Source of the DNA: CAYMAT01 sp964388495
GTDB lineage: Bacteria; Patescibacteriota; Gracilibacteria; Peribacterales; Peribacteraceae
Assembly: GCA_964388495.1 (NCBI GenBank)
Contig: CAYMAT010000006.1
Span: 1 to 38,268 of the forward strand
Direction: 5' to 3'
Length of the DNA: 38,268 nucleotides
Below are positions 13,172 to 21,453 of the stretch, piece by piece (within the stretch, counting starts at the first letter, position 1; the number at the start of each line of letters is the position of its first letter). The notes beneath the pieces were generated by a model that saw only the letters and a list, made by a program, of their open reading frames with translations, made no database searches and was not told the DNA's origin. A program made the translations under genes and the position numbers.

Positions 13172-15951
13172 TGTCACCTGCAAACACCGTCCTTCTCCGC
13201 ATCCGGCCTTCGCTGCCGGATCAGGATGAGGTGTCGGCTTCTCGCGGTCCGCTCATGATGGAGGCGGTGCTCTCGGCAGTGCATTCGCTTAAAAAATCCG
13301 ATGGATCCGTAAGTCTTGAAATCGGCATGTGCGAGGGAAAAATCGCGCTTTTTGCGCGTAGTTCTGAACACGCATCCACCTTGGTGGAAAGCCAGCTCTA
13401 TGCCCAGTATCCAGATGCGGAAATCGAGCCCGTGCCCATGGACACCCTGGATCCTAAGGAAGGGGAGATCGTTCTCACTCAGGAACTGGTTCTGGCGGAT
13501 CCGGAGCTGTATCCCATCAAGCGTCACCCGCAGTACGTGGACCAGGCCACCCGTCAGACCATTGATACCATCGCCGGCATCACGTCCGCCCTGGTGCGCT
13601 ACCCCAAGCCAGGCATGCGCGGCCACGTGCAGGTGCTCCTTATGCCCGTGCACGGTTCCAAGTACCGCAAGAAGGCGCTCAAGCTATTACCGCTTTTGCA
13701 GAAGGGCTTAAGCAAGCGGTCCGAGAGGTATGCCAACTTCTTCACCCGTGTGCATATGGCCCGGGGCTGGAAAAAGCTCCTCCTGTGGCCTTTGGACATG
13801 TTGATGGGCGGTTTCCGTACCTGGACTATCAAACCTCCCAAGCTCTCGCTTTCCACGGAGGGCGTGGATGATCATGAGGAAGACGAGGAAAAGCGCGTCA
13901 CCACCCGCAGCCACGATCGTGAGGACAAGGAGACGGCCGCCGTGGACAAGCTGAACCGCCTACTTTTCTACACCATTGTTCGTATTAACGTGGTGACGCC
14001 TGCGGCATACCGAGCCCAGGCTGAGCGGAAGGTGGAGGAGATCAGTAGCAGCTTCAAGCAGTTCAACCTGCCGCAGATCAACGGGTTCCACGCCACGGGC
14101 ATCCAAGAATCGCGCGCACTGCCGCAGGGTTTCTCCGGTTCCGAATACGTCCTTTCTACCGAAGAAGTGGCCACCCTCTGGCACGTGCCCAATATTCTGG
14201 TCAAAACGCCCAACTTTGACTGGGTCATGAGCCGTAAGCTGGAACCGCCTGTGGATCTCCCCCTGGAAGAGGCGGGGGAGGAGAGTGACGTGACGGTGCT
14301 TGGAGAAGCCGTTTTCCGCGGACACCGCATCAAATTTGGCATCAAGCCCGATGACCGCCGCCGCCACATGTACGTGATTGGAAAGACGGGTATGGGGAAA
14401 TCCACGCTGCTCGAAAACATGATCGAATCCGATATCCGCCGGGGGAAAGGCCTCGCGCTCATCGACCCGCACGGAGATTTGGTCGAGTCCGTGCTCAAGT
14501 TCGTTCCCAAGGACCGCACCAATGATGTGATCTTGTTTGATCCTTCAGACAAAGACTTCCCGATGGCCTTCAACATGCTGGCCTGTGCGGATCCGGAGCA
14601 GCGGCCGCTGGTTGTGTCCGGGCTCATGAGTATCTTCAAAAAGCTGTGGCCGGAGGCTTTCTCCGGACGCATGGAGTACATCACCCGCAACACCCTCATT
14701 GCGCTTATTGAAGCGGGAAACCAATCGATGCTCGGTATCATGCGCATGTTCAGTGACCCTGTCTTCCGCGCCAAGATCGTCGAAAACACGGAAAACCACC
14801 TGGTGAAGAGTTTCTGGGAGGACGAGTTCACCTCGTGGTCCGAGAAGTACCAGACGGAAGCCCTGGCTGCCATCCAGAACAAGATCGGTCAGCTGCTCAG
14901 TGCACCGCTGCTCCGCAACATCATCGGACAGGTGGTCAGCAAGGTCGATTTCCGCCATGCGATGGATACGGGGAAGATCGTCCTGATGAACCTGAGCAAA
15001 GGCAAATTGGGCGAGGACAACAGCGCGTTCCTGGGTTCCATGTTCGTCACCAAATTCCAGCTGGATGCCATGAGCCGCGCGGATATCCCGGAGAAGGACC
15101 GTCGTGACTTTTACCTCTACGTGGACGAGTTCCAGAACTTCGCCACGGAATCCTTCGCCACCATCCTCTCCGAGGCCCGTAAATACCGCCTAAACCTCAC
15201 CGTGGCTCATCAGTACGTGAACCAGCTTCTTCTGGAGGGGAATTCGACAGCATTGCGTGATGCCGTGTTTGGCAACGTCGGGTCTATGTTCTGTTTCCAG
15301 GTGGGAAGCGACGATGCGGAGCCCCTGAGTGAACAGTTTGAGGAGATGGTCTTGCCCAAAGACATCCTGAGCCTCCCCAAGTACCACGCGTACCTGCGCC
15401 TCATGATCAAAGGCATTCCCAGTAAGCCGTTCTCCGTCTCTACACTGGCCCCGCCGCCCATCAAGGCTGATCTTAAGCGTATAGAGACCATCCGCCGCCT
15501 CAGCCGCGAGCGGTATGCAGAGCCGCGCACCGTGGTGGAGGACAAGATTAAGAAATGGGTGCAGGGCGCGCGGGAATCACGTGTAGACGCAAAGACCGTC
15601 GCCAAACAGAAGGAGAAGGAGGAGGAAGAGAAGAAGAAAGCCAAGGCCAAAGGAATGAGCCTGGAGGACTACCGCAAGTGGCGTGACCGTGAAATGGGAT
15701 TGAACGAGTACAACGCGCTCCGGAAGAAGAAGTTCAAGGGCGAAGAGCTTTCCGTATTGGAGCAGACCAAAATGCAGAACCTGGAGGCGATGCTGGAAAA
15801 GACAGGAGGTATTCCGCCGCCCAGTAAGACCATGATGGGGGAACAGGCGAAGGATACAAAAGACGAAAAAGATTCAAAGGAGACGGAGAGAAAAGTGAAA
15901 AGTGAAAAAAGTCCTACTAAGCCTGACGGGACAAGCAAGAAGGCAAAATAA
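13171..15951 (+). CDS. TraG/VirD4-family membrane-associated DNA-transfer ATPase
   Basis: 926-aa ATPase resembling type IV secretion coupling proteins common in CPR genomes. Walker A GKTGMGKS is at residues 404-411, a DPHGDLVE motif follows, and Walker B is YVDEFQNF (about 650-657), with the TraG/TraD-type AHQYVNQL region after it. The ~380-residue N-terminal domain has a hydrophobic patch near 195-215. The C-terminal ~170 residues are Lys/Glu-rich and low-complexity. No relaxase, VirB4 or pilin gene is adjacent, so a full conjugation system is not shown; DNA uptake/transfer or type IV-pilus-linked roles are possible. Coupled by a one-base overlap to hrcA, which suggests stress-controlled expression. 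Confidence 0.85.
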   Translation: MSPANTVLLRIRPSLPDQDEVSASRGPLMMEAVLSAVHSLKKSDGSVSLEIGMCEGKIALFARSSEHASTLVESQLYAQYPDAEIEPVPMDTLDPKEGEIVLTQELVLADPELYPIKRHPQYVDQATRQTIDTIAGITSALVRYPKPGMRGHVQVLLMPVHGSKYRKKALKLLPLLQKGLSKRSERYANFFTRVHMARGWKKLLLWPLDMLMGGFRTWTIKPPKLSLSTEGVDDHEEDEEKRVTTRSHDREDKETAAVDKLNRLLFYTIVRINVVTPAAYRAQAERKVEEISSSFKQFNLPQINGFHATGIQESRALPQGFSGSEYVLSTEEVATLWHVPNILVKTPNFDWVMSRKLEPPVDLPLEEAGEESDVTVLGEAVFRGHRIKFGIKPDDRRRHMYVIGKTGMGKSTLLENMIESDIRRGKGLALIDPHGDLVESVLKFVPKDRTNDVILFDPSDKDFPMAFNMLACADPEQRPLVVSGLMSIFKKLWPEAFSGRMEYITRNTLIALIEAGNQSMLGIMRMFSDPVFRAKIVENTENHLVKSFWEDEFTSWSEKYQTEALAAIQNKIGQLLSAPLLRNIIGQVVSKVDFRHAMDTGKIVLMNLSKGKLGEDNSAFLGSMFVTKFQLDAMSRADIPEKDRRDFYLYVDEFQNFATESFATILSEARKYRLNLTVAHQYVNQLLLEGNSTALRDAVFGNVGSMFCFQVGSDDAEPLSEQFEEMVLPKDILSLPKYHAYLRLMIKGIPSKPFSVSTLAPPPIKADLKRIETIRRLSRERYAEPRTVVEDKIKKWVQGARESRVDAKTVAKQKEKEEEEKKKAKAKGMSLEDYRKWRDREMGLNEYNALRKKKFKGEELSVLEQTKMQNLEAMLEKTGGIPPPSKTMMGEQAKDTKDEKDSKETERKVKSEKSPTKPDGTSKKAK

Positions 15952-16129
15952 GACAGTTCCCTACAGTTGCATAAAATGCAAAAAAGTGTAATTTCATTTG
16001 CTGTTCTTTAGTAGCATCGCTGCCCCTATCCTCGGTGTTTTTTTCAACCGTCTCCACGAAGAGTGTTCTCTCTGTGAACGGACGGAGAAACACCAAGTCG
16101 TGGGGGCAATACTTCTTGTGAGGAACGTT

Positions 16130-16507
16130 ATGGTTCGTTCTCAATGTCTGATGGTTACTTTCGGGATCGTTCTTTGCTTGGGCGGCGTTGCGCAGGCCCA
16201 GGAGAAGAAGGAAGTCATGTACGTGTATGCAGCCGGCAACGATGCCGTCGTCGTTCTTCCACCGGGATACACCTATAAAGTGTTACCTTCCGACGTTTAT
16301 CGTTGGAAGGGCAAGGTGGAAGAAGAGAAGACAGCCAGTGGCTTAAAGCTCATCATGCGGGGTCGAGCGCCAGGCCTCAAGATTGTGGAGGTTGCAGGCT
16401 CAGCGGTCACACTCAAAGCCATTGGGGCATTTTTCAATGGCGTTGAGGTCGGCAAACCTGAGGGCAACCTTAAGGTCATCGAATCTCCGCCTCCGGCCAC
16501 GAAGTAA
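16130..16507 (+). CDS. Small secreted protein (125 aa)
   Basis: Begins with a signal peptide (MVRSQCLMVTFGIVLCLGG, cleavage after VAQA). The mature part of about 100 residues is beta-rich with Gly/Val/Lys alternation (VVVLPPGYTYKVLPSDVYRW, GLKIVEVAGSAVTLKAIGAF) and a Pro-rich end. ATG 16130 is chosen over an upstream in-frame start because GAGG lies 6 nt before it and it opens directly with the signal peptide. It is followed by a strong terminator. A TTGCAT-AAA-ATGCAA palindrome (15967-15981) lies upstream. Family not recognised; exported envelope protein. Confidence 0.75.
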   Translation: MVRSQCLMVTFGIVLCLGGVAQAQEKKEVMYVYAAGNDAVVVLPPGYTYKVLPSDVYRWKGKVEEEKTASGLKLIMRGRAPGLKIVEVAGSAVTLKAIGAFFNGVEVGKPEGNLKVIESPPPATK

Positions 16508-16529
16508 ACAACGCAACCCCTACGACATC

Positions 16530-16564
16530 CCCGCTTTCCTCCGTTCAGGAAGGCGGGTTTTTTT
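16530..16564 (+). terminator. Intrinsic terminator
   Basis: CCCGCTTTCC (16530-16539) pairs with GGAAGGCGGG (16548-16557), one U-G, 8-nt loop, then seven T. It ends the secreted-protein transcript. Confidence 0.9.
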
Positions 16565-16582
16565 GTGGCTTTTATGGTGCTC

Positions 16583-18277
16583 CTACGGGTTCCGGAAAAG
16601 CACAACCGTCTCATCGGCAATGGGCAGATAAGGCGCGGCGCATTCCGGTGCAGCCGATGTGAAAAATCGCTGGACGAATCCAGCCACATTGGGGTCCGTG
16701 ATGGTCGCTTGGCTAACGATAAGCGGCGTTTGGAGAATATTGCTTTCCGTGGTCTTTACGATGGGGTGATCGGGAGGGATGGGCCAGTTGATAGTGAGAT
16801 TAAAGAGCGGTCCCACGGGGGAATGTTTGCTGAATGCCAATGCGTAATAGAGATCGGGTGAGTACCACCGATCGATGTGGCACTTTTCCATCAGTGCATC
16901 CAGTTTTTCCAACATGGGGCCGTGCAACGCTCGCGCGTATTGGGGTGGCGTGAGGGATTCACTCTGAGTAAAGAGTATGCAAAAGGCGAAAACTCCTCCC
17001 ACGACCAGCGGGACAACCGCGTGCTTGGTGTGGAAACACCGCCTGATGAGCAGGAGCAGGAGTGTGATGTAAAAGGGGGTGAGGGCGGCAAAATGGTTCC
17101 CTCCCAGTCCGGCATTCACTACCGTGTAACTGAGCAGATAGATGCTTGCGTACGTGATCAGCACATCGCCCACAACGCGCGCATTGCGGAGATATAGAAG
17201 AGTAGCGCTCAGCGCCAGCACCGAAGCTAGCAACAGGGCGGGATGGTACGGCGGGAAGGAAAGATAGTTGCCTTTCCATGCGTTAAAGGTGATCAGTAAA
17301 AAGAACAGGCTCTGCCAGCCTGTTAAAAGGACACACCCCAGCAATCCTGTTGCCTGCAGCGATTCCTTGAGAGAGGACTGTTTGCGCCTGTAGGACGGAA
17401 GAAGGAGCCAAAGGCAGCAGGCGATGATTCCGAAAGCCAGCATTGTTCCCTTGTTCTGCTTGAGCAAATGCACGATGAAGGGGTAATTGTTCAGTGCAAT
17501 GATCAGCGAAGGGCTGTAGTCGTTGCTTGATATCCTGTATTTGAGAAGGATGGGGAGATACGTGGAAACGTAGGGTGTGAGGGTCCCCGTAATCGTCATG
17601 AACACCAGCCCCATGCCGGCGCCTATCAGGAGCGGGACAATGAATGACCAGAAGAACTCCTTCCATCCACTGCACGCAACCAGGGCGACAGCCAAGGTAA
17701 TGAGTACGTAGTATTCTTTCAGTCCAATAGAAAGGAAAAGACAGAATGCTTGGAATACTCTGCACAGCCACAAGCGCTTTGGGGGCATGACGAGTGTGAG
17801 TGCGTACAGGGAGACAATGCATGTACCGAATACTTCAATGTCCATTCCATTGGTCCATTTGAAGAGGTAGATAATGCAAAAAAGGCCTGCCGTCAGGCCG
17901 AAAAGCATGGCAATAGTCCTGTGTTGCCATGGCTTATCTTTTCCCAGGAACCAGGCGTAGGACGCCGGTATGCAGGCGATTACCACATAGCTTGCTATGG
18001 CTAGCAGCGACAGGAGTTTTTCATCCCCGTGCAGCAGCAACGACAGAGCAGAGAGAAAGAAAATGATGGGCGGCTTCATTTCAAAGAGATCCGTGTACGG
18101 CGTGAGTCCGTTGAGCAGCCCCCTCCCCACGGTGAAATAGAGGGTAACGTCGCTATCCATACCTCCATGTCCAATCCACAGCATGTGCGGAAGAAGCCAC
18201 AACACTCCGCGCAATACCGCAATTCCGCCCAGCAGGATAAGCCCCCACCGGATCATTCTGGAGTCCATTGGATACAT
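16583..18277 (-). CDS. GT-C type membrane glycosyltransferase (ArnT/PMT-like)
   Basis: 564-aa polytopic protein with about 11-13 hydrophobic helices and one extracytoplasmic catalytic-type loop near the N terminus: GGMDSDVTLYFTVGRGLLNG with acidic residues, then DLFEMKPPIIFFLSAL. These match the family 39-like polyprenol-phosphate-sugar transferases, and the same (V)GRGxLxGLxPYxDLxxMKPP signature occurs in the protein at 31646-33250. It probably moves a sugar from a lipid carrier onto a surface polymer or protein. The frame is open for 44 more codons upstream (through a repeat palindrome), but ATG 18277 lies 7 nt after a TTGGCT-16-TACACT promoter. Confidence 0.8.
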   Translation of the reverse strand: MYPMDSRMIRWGLILLGGIAVLRGVLWLLPHMLWIGHGGMDSDVTLYFTVGRGLLNGLTPYTDLFEMKPPIIFFLSALSLLLHGDEKLLSLLAIASYVVIACIPASYAWFLGKDKPWQHRTIAMLFGLTAGLFCIIYLFKWTNGMDIEVFGTCIVSLYALTLVMPPKRLWLCRVFQAFCLFLSIGLKEYYVLITLAVALVACSGWKEFFWSFIVPLLIGAGMGLVFMTITGTLTPYVSTYLPILLKYRISSNDYSPSLIIALNNYPFIVHLLKQNKGTMLAFGIIACCLWLLLPSYRRKQSSLKESLQATGLLGCVLLTGWQSLFFLLITFNAWKGNYLSFPPYHPALLLASVLALSATLLYLRNARVVGDVLITYASIYLLSYTVVNAGLGGNHFAALTPFYITLLLLLIRRCFHTKHAVVPLVVGGVFAFCILFTQSESLTPPQYARALHGPMLEKLDALMEKCHIDRWYSPDLYYALAFSKHSPVGPLFNLTINWPIPPDHPIVKTTESNILQTPLIVSQATITDPNVAGFVQRFFTSAAPECAAPYLPIADETVVLFRNP

Positions 18278-18284
18278 GGTCAGA

Positions 18285-18312
18285 AGTGTATCGTTTTTTA
18301 ACATGCAGCCAA
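18285..18312 (-). promoter_or_regulatory. Promoter of the GT-C gene
   Basis: Minus strand: TTGGCT (18307-18312), 16 nt, TACACT (18285-18290), 7 nt to ATG 18277. This promoter decides the start. Confidence 0.7.
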
Positions 18313-18370
18313 TCTCATCCATTATGACAAAAAGACCAACGCGAGGCTGGTCTTTGTGTTTGTGCGGTTC

Positions 18371-18390
18371 CCTGCCTGCCGGCAGGCAGG
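18371..18390. repeat. 20-nt perfect palindrome (CCTGCCTGCC half-site)
   Basis: CCTGCCTGCC immediately followed by its reverse complement. Translated, it gives the LPAGR-type strings often seen in spurious ORFs of CPR and other draft genomes, which suggests a dispersed repeat. It occurs once in this window. Confidence 0.75.
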
Positions 18391-19083
18391 CTCCGGCAAT
18401 CGGGGTCAAAGGTGTGCTTGAGCCCTGTGCACGGTAGGAGGTGTGCGCTCGTCTGCAATGCGCTCGGATTCTTGTTTCTCCTCGGGTCCGACCCGAAGTC
18501 CGCGTACCGGTCCGTCACGGTGAGCTAGGCTCAAAGGAGGACGCTGCGGAGGAAGTGGACCTTCCCCGTGAAGAGGAAGGATTTTACAGAGCAGAGAGAG
18601 TTGTAGTCACCTGCAGGGACGGACCTGTACCCAGGGTGTGCAAGTGAATGCAGGAGAGTGGCCGGGAGGATCGTATGCGTACGTGACCACAACTCTTTCT
18701 GCGCCCGATGTAGACCAGTGGTGTGAAAGAAAGGAACTGTTTGTCTTGGTGTGGATCTCTCAACGGGAGAAATCATGTCATCGTAGTCGCGCTAAAAATT
18801 TCTGCAATGAAACGGAGTGTGCAAAAAGTGTGAACAGTGATTGAATATATTTTGTGATCGATGAATTATCGAGAAAGAATATTTTCAGAGTGTTTTATCG
18901 CATGTTGTATTTCCTCTGATAAAAAAATTTGCGCAAGGTTCTTCGCAAGAGTATGTAAAGAGAAAATAACATCGAAAGAAAAACATGAAGAGTTTTCTTC
19001 CACCTTGAGGCGACAAGGCGGATCGCCTCGGACTCGTCGCATGCTCGCTATCGCTCGCAGGGCCTCCCCCAACGGCCTCTCCT
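18391..19083. other. Gene-free region with AT-rich core
   Basis: No frame in this ~0.7 kb has a family match, SD or promoter geometry. 18440-18770 is GC-rich with short overlapping frames on both strands; 18780-19000 is abruptly AT-rich; 19007-19029 is a hairpin (GAGGCGA / TCGCCTC, 9-nt loop). An ORF of 93 codons from 18861 spans AT-rich and repeat DNA and looks accidental. Possibly a decayed gene, an insertion scar or an unrecognised RNA. Confidence 0.5.
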
Positions 19084-19119
19084 CGGTCATGTCGGTCACA
19101 TCGGAAACCTCGGTCACTT
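19084..19119. repeat. Four tandem 9-mers at the dgkA stop
   Basis: TCGGTCATG, TCGGTCACA, TCGGAAACC, TCGGTCACT in perfect 9-nt register. The last unit contains the dgkA stop codon (19114-19116), so the array starts exactly where coding ends. Confidence 0.8.
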
Positions 19120-19485
19120 CACAATGTACGGCCAGAAAATGATGGCCAGCACCGCTCCCCACCCCACCAGGCACGTCAGGGATGCGGCTGCGGCAATGTC
19201 CTTGGTGCATTTGATGGCGTGCGTGTGCACGTCGTTTTGGGACTTGCTGTGGGTGTCAAAGGCATCGGCGAAGTGTTCCAGGGCGGTATTGATCAGCTCA
19301 ATGGCCAAAAATCCGCCTCCCGCAAAGAAGAGAATCTCCCAATTTGCTTTGGTGATGCCAAAAAAGACGCCTGCTCCAATGGATACGATGTACAGGAGAA
19401 CGAAGAGTTTGAAGTTCCGTTCCGTCTTAAACGCATGCCAAAAGCCCTCCAGCGCGTAGCCGAGGCTTTTGATGTAACCGGTCAT
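19114..19485 (-). CDS. dgkA: Diacylglycerol kinase / undecaprenol kinase
   Basis: 123-aa trimeric-type membrane kinase that phosphorylates a membrane lipid alcohol; in Gram-positive-like envelopes this is usually undecaprenol. Three transmembrane helices: about 27-45, 49-68 and 97-119. The signature FLAIELINTALEHFADAFD contains the catalytic/ATP residues (E..NTA.E...D). Its ATG overlaps the glyA stop as ATGA, so the two are translationally coupled. It fits recycling of the polyprenyl carrier used by the GT-C enzymes in this window. Confidence 0.92.
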   Translation of the reverse strand: MTGYIKSLGYALEGFWHAFKTERNFKLFVLLYIVSIGAGVFFGITKANWEILFFAGGGFLAIELINTALEHFADAFDTHSKSQNDVHTHAIKCTKDIAAAASLTCLVGWGAVLAIIFWPYIVK

Positions 19486-20747
19486 GCCGTGATGCTGGGG
19501 ACCGGGAAGCTGCGGCAGAACTCAATGATCTCGCCGTGCAGGGTCTTCATGGCGGACTCGTCGGCGCGCTTTTCCACCGCGCGGAGGATAAAGCCGCCCA
19601 GCGTTTCCATGTCCTTCTCTTTCATGCCGCGAGTCGTAATTGCGGGCGTGCCCAGGCGGACGCCGGAGGGATCCATGGGTTTGCGGGGATCATCCGGGAC
19701 CATGTTCTTGTTGAGCGTGATGCCCACTTTGTCCAGCAGCGTCTCCACCTCTCCGCCGGGAAGGTTCCAGGACTTGATACAGTCGATGAGCATCAGGTGG
19801 TTGTCCGTGCCGTTTGTGACCAGCTTGATACCCTTGTTCATAAAGAACTGGGCCAGGTGCTTGCTGTTACTGATGATCTGCTTGGCGTAGACCTGGAATT
19901 CGGGCTTGAGCGCCTCGCCAAAGGCGACGCCCTTGGCTGCCACCATTTGCATGATGGGACCGCCCTGGACGCCCGGGAAGACCATTTTGTCGATCTTCTT
20001 TCCCAGCTCCGCCTCACGGCACAAAATCATGCCGCCGCGGGGGCCACGGAGGGTCTTATGGGTCGTCGTCGTGATGACATCGAATCCGTCGTCAAAGGGG
20101 TTCCGGAGCGCCTTACCGGCGATCATGCCGGCGATGTGTGCCATGTCGGCTACGGCCACTGCCCCCACCTCCGTCGCAATCGCTTTCATTTTCTTGTAAT
20201 CCAGTTCGCGCGGGTAGGCGGAGAATCCGGCCAGGATGATCTTGGGCTTCTCGCGCAGCGCGGTCTGGCGCATTTCCTCGTAATCGATCTCTCCCGTCTC
20301 AATATCCTTCATCTTGTAGCGCACGAATTTGAAGATCTTGGTCAGGTAGGTGACGGGGTGTCCGTGGCTCAGGTGGCCGCCGTGGCCCAGATCCATGCCC
20401 AAAACCGTGTCCCCGGGCTCCAGCAGCGCAAAGTACATGGCGATGTTGGCCGGGCAGCCGGCGTGCGGCTGGACGTTTGCATGCTGGCAGTTGAAGAGCT
20501 GCTTGGCGCGGTCAATGGCCAGTTGTTCCACAATGTCCGTGTATTCCTGTCCGCCGTAGTAGCGCTTGCCGGGGTACCCCTCGGAATACTTGTTGTTGAA
20601 GACCGTCCCCATCATTTCCATCACCGCGGGGGAGATGTAGTTTTCGGAGGCGATCAATTCCACGCCGTCCGTCTGGCGCTTCATTTCACCCATGAGGGCC
20701 TCGTACATCTTGGGGTCGTTCTTCTTGAGAGCGGAGTAGTCAAACAT
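19482..20747 (-). CDS. glyA: Serine hydroxymethyltransferase
   Basis: PLP enzyme converting serine and tetrahydrofolate to glycine and 5,10-methylene-THF. 421 aa, normal length. PLP-lysine K231 lies in TTTTHKTLRGPRGG; ELIASENYISP (30-40) and KYSEGYPGKRYYGG (53-66) are the substrate and dimer motifs; DMAHIAG (201-207) is intact. In one minus-strand run with 5-formyl-THF cyclo-ligase and an unknown gene upstream, and dgkA overlapping downstream. A TATTCT -10 (20772-20777) 24 nt before the ATG is possible. Confidence 0.97.
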   Translation of the reverse strand: MFDYSALKKNDPKMYEALMGEMKRQTDGVELIASENYISPAVMEMMGTVFNNKYSEGYPGKRYYGGQEYTDIVEQLAIDRAKQLFNCQHANVQPHAGCPANIAMYFALLEPGDTVLGMDLGHGGHLSHGHPVTYLTKIFKFVRYKMKDIETGEIDYEEMRQTALREKPKIILAGFSAYPRELDYKKMKAIATEVGAVAVADMAHIAGMIAGKALRNPFDDGFDVITTTTHKTLRGPRGGMILCREAELGKKIDKMVFPGVQGGPIMQMVAAKGVAFGEALKPEFQVYAKQIISNSKHLAQFFMNKGIKLVTNGTDNHLMLIDCIKSWNLPGGEVETLLDKVGITLNKNMVPDDPRKPMDPSGVRLGTPAITTRGMKEKDMETLGGFILRAVEKRADESAMKTLHGEIIEFCRSFPVPSITA

Positions 20748-20788
20748 GGTGGGGAGGGGGACCGGGATCAGAGAATAGCGGATTTTTT

Positions 20789-21442
20789 TCAGGAGAGATA
20801 CTGACTCAATGTCTCTTCACATGTGTGAACAGTTTCTCGAATGTCCTTAAGCTCATCCATGGCTTCTTCGAAAGAAAATTTGGGAGTGATGCCTAGAGGA
20901 AACCCGTAAGTATAGATCTGGGAATCGTGTTCTATTGTATTCAAGGCTAACAATGCGCCTCGGATCGAGATCTCCGTTTTCTGCAGAGTGTTCGCAAAAA
21001 CCTTTTCTTGTTTCCATACAACAAGGTTATGCAGAAGCTGCATCAGAAAGCCGTGGGATCGCGCGTCCCGGAAATCCGGTGGATGGGAGTGGAAATAGTC
21101 CACTCCTCTTTGAGTATTCAACGCCCGTTCTTTCACCTCTTTTAATTCCTTGGAAACCACCAGAAGAAGATGGAGGTCTTCCTGATCCGCAGGAATGTCC
21201 TGCGCATTGATTTTTTCGAAGGTGGCACCATCACTTCTACTGGTCACGGCTTCGAAATGACTAAAAGTCGAGATCTCGCCAGAGTGACCCGTGGGCGTGA
21301 AAACGTACGGCTGTATTTTGCACAATCCGGCATGGACCTCGCCGCGAAGTTCCAGGAGTCTCATGGCGCGGGAAACGGCAAAAACCCTTTTTTCCCTCTC
21401 CTCTTCTTCAATGTTATAAAAATGCATTGCTTCTTCTTCCAT
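20789..21442 (-). CDS. Hypothetical protein (217 aa)
   Basis: Not recognised. Soluble, charged and largely helical, with EEEEREKRVFAVSRAMRLLE at the N terminus, a central DYFHSHPPDFRDARSH stretch with several His/Asp residues that could bind a metal, and C-terminal FEEAMDELKDIRETVHTCEE. The start is uncertain: ATG 21442 lies 11 nt after the preceding stop; a GTG at 21469 would overlap it, and another ATG is 5 codons downstream. It sits between the two folate genes, so co-expression is likely but a folate role is not shown. Confidence 0.65.
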   Translation of the reverse strand: MEEEAMHFYNIEEEEREKRVFAVSRAMRLLELRGEVHAGLCKIQPYVFTPTGHSGEISTFSHFEAVTSRSDGATFEKINAQDIPADQEDLHLLLVVSKELKEVKERALNTQRGVDYFHSHPPDFRDARSHGFLMQLLHNLVVWKQEKVFANTLQKTEISIRGALLALNTIEHDSQIYTYGFPLGITPKFSFEEAMDELKDIRETVHTCEETLSQYLS

Positions 21443-21453
21443 GTTTCTATGAT

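Noticed and set aside
13968..14882. 304-codon minus-strand frame in the TraG-like gene
   Set aside because: The plus frame has Walker motifs; the minus frame is Ser/Arg-rich noise.
18278..18409. 44-codon N-terminal extension of the GT-C gene
   Set aside because: It begins at TTG, translates the repeat palindrome and lies across the promoter that sets ATG 18277.
18440..18770. Possible RNase P RNA (GGAGGAAGTGGACC and ACAGAG-like strings)
   Set aside because: The universal P4-forming segments and the GAGGAAAGTCC block are not present in the correct order on either strand.
18861..19142. 93-codon ORF in the AT-rich island
   Set aside because: It crosses from AT-rich sequence into the 9-mer array and hairpin, and has no SD or family match.
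19536..20804. 422-codon plus-strand frame opposite glyA
   Set aside because: Shadow of glyA; His/Gly/Val-rich translation without motifs.
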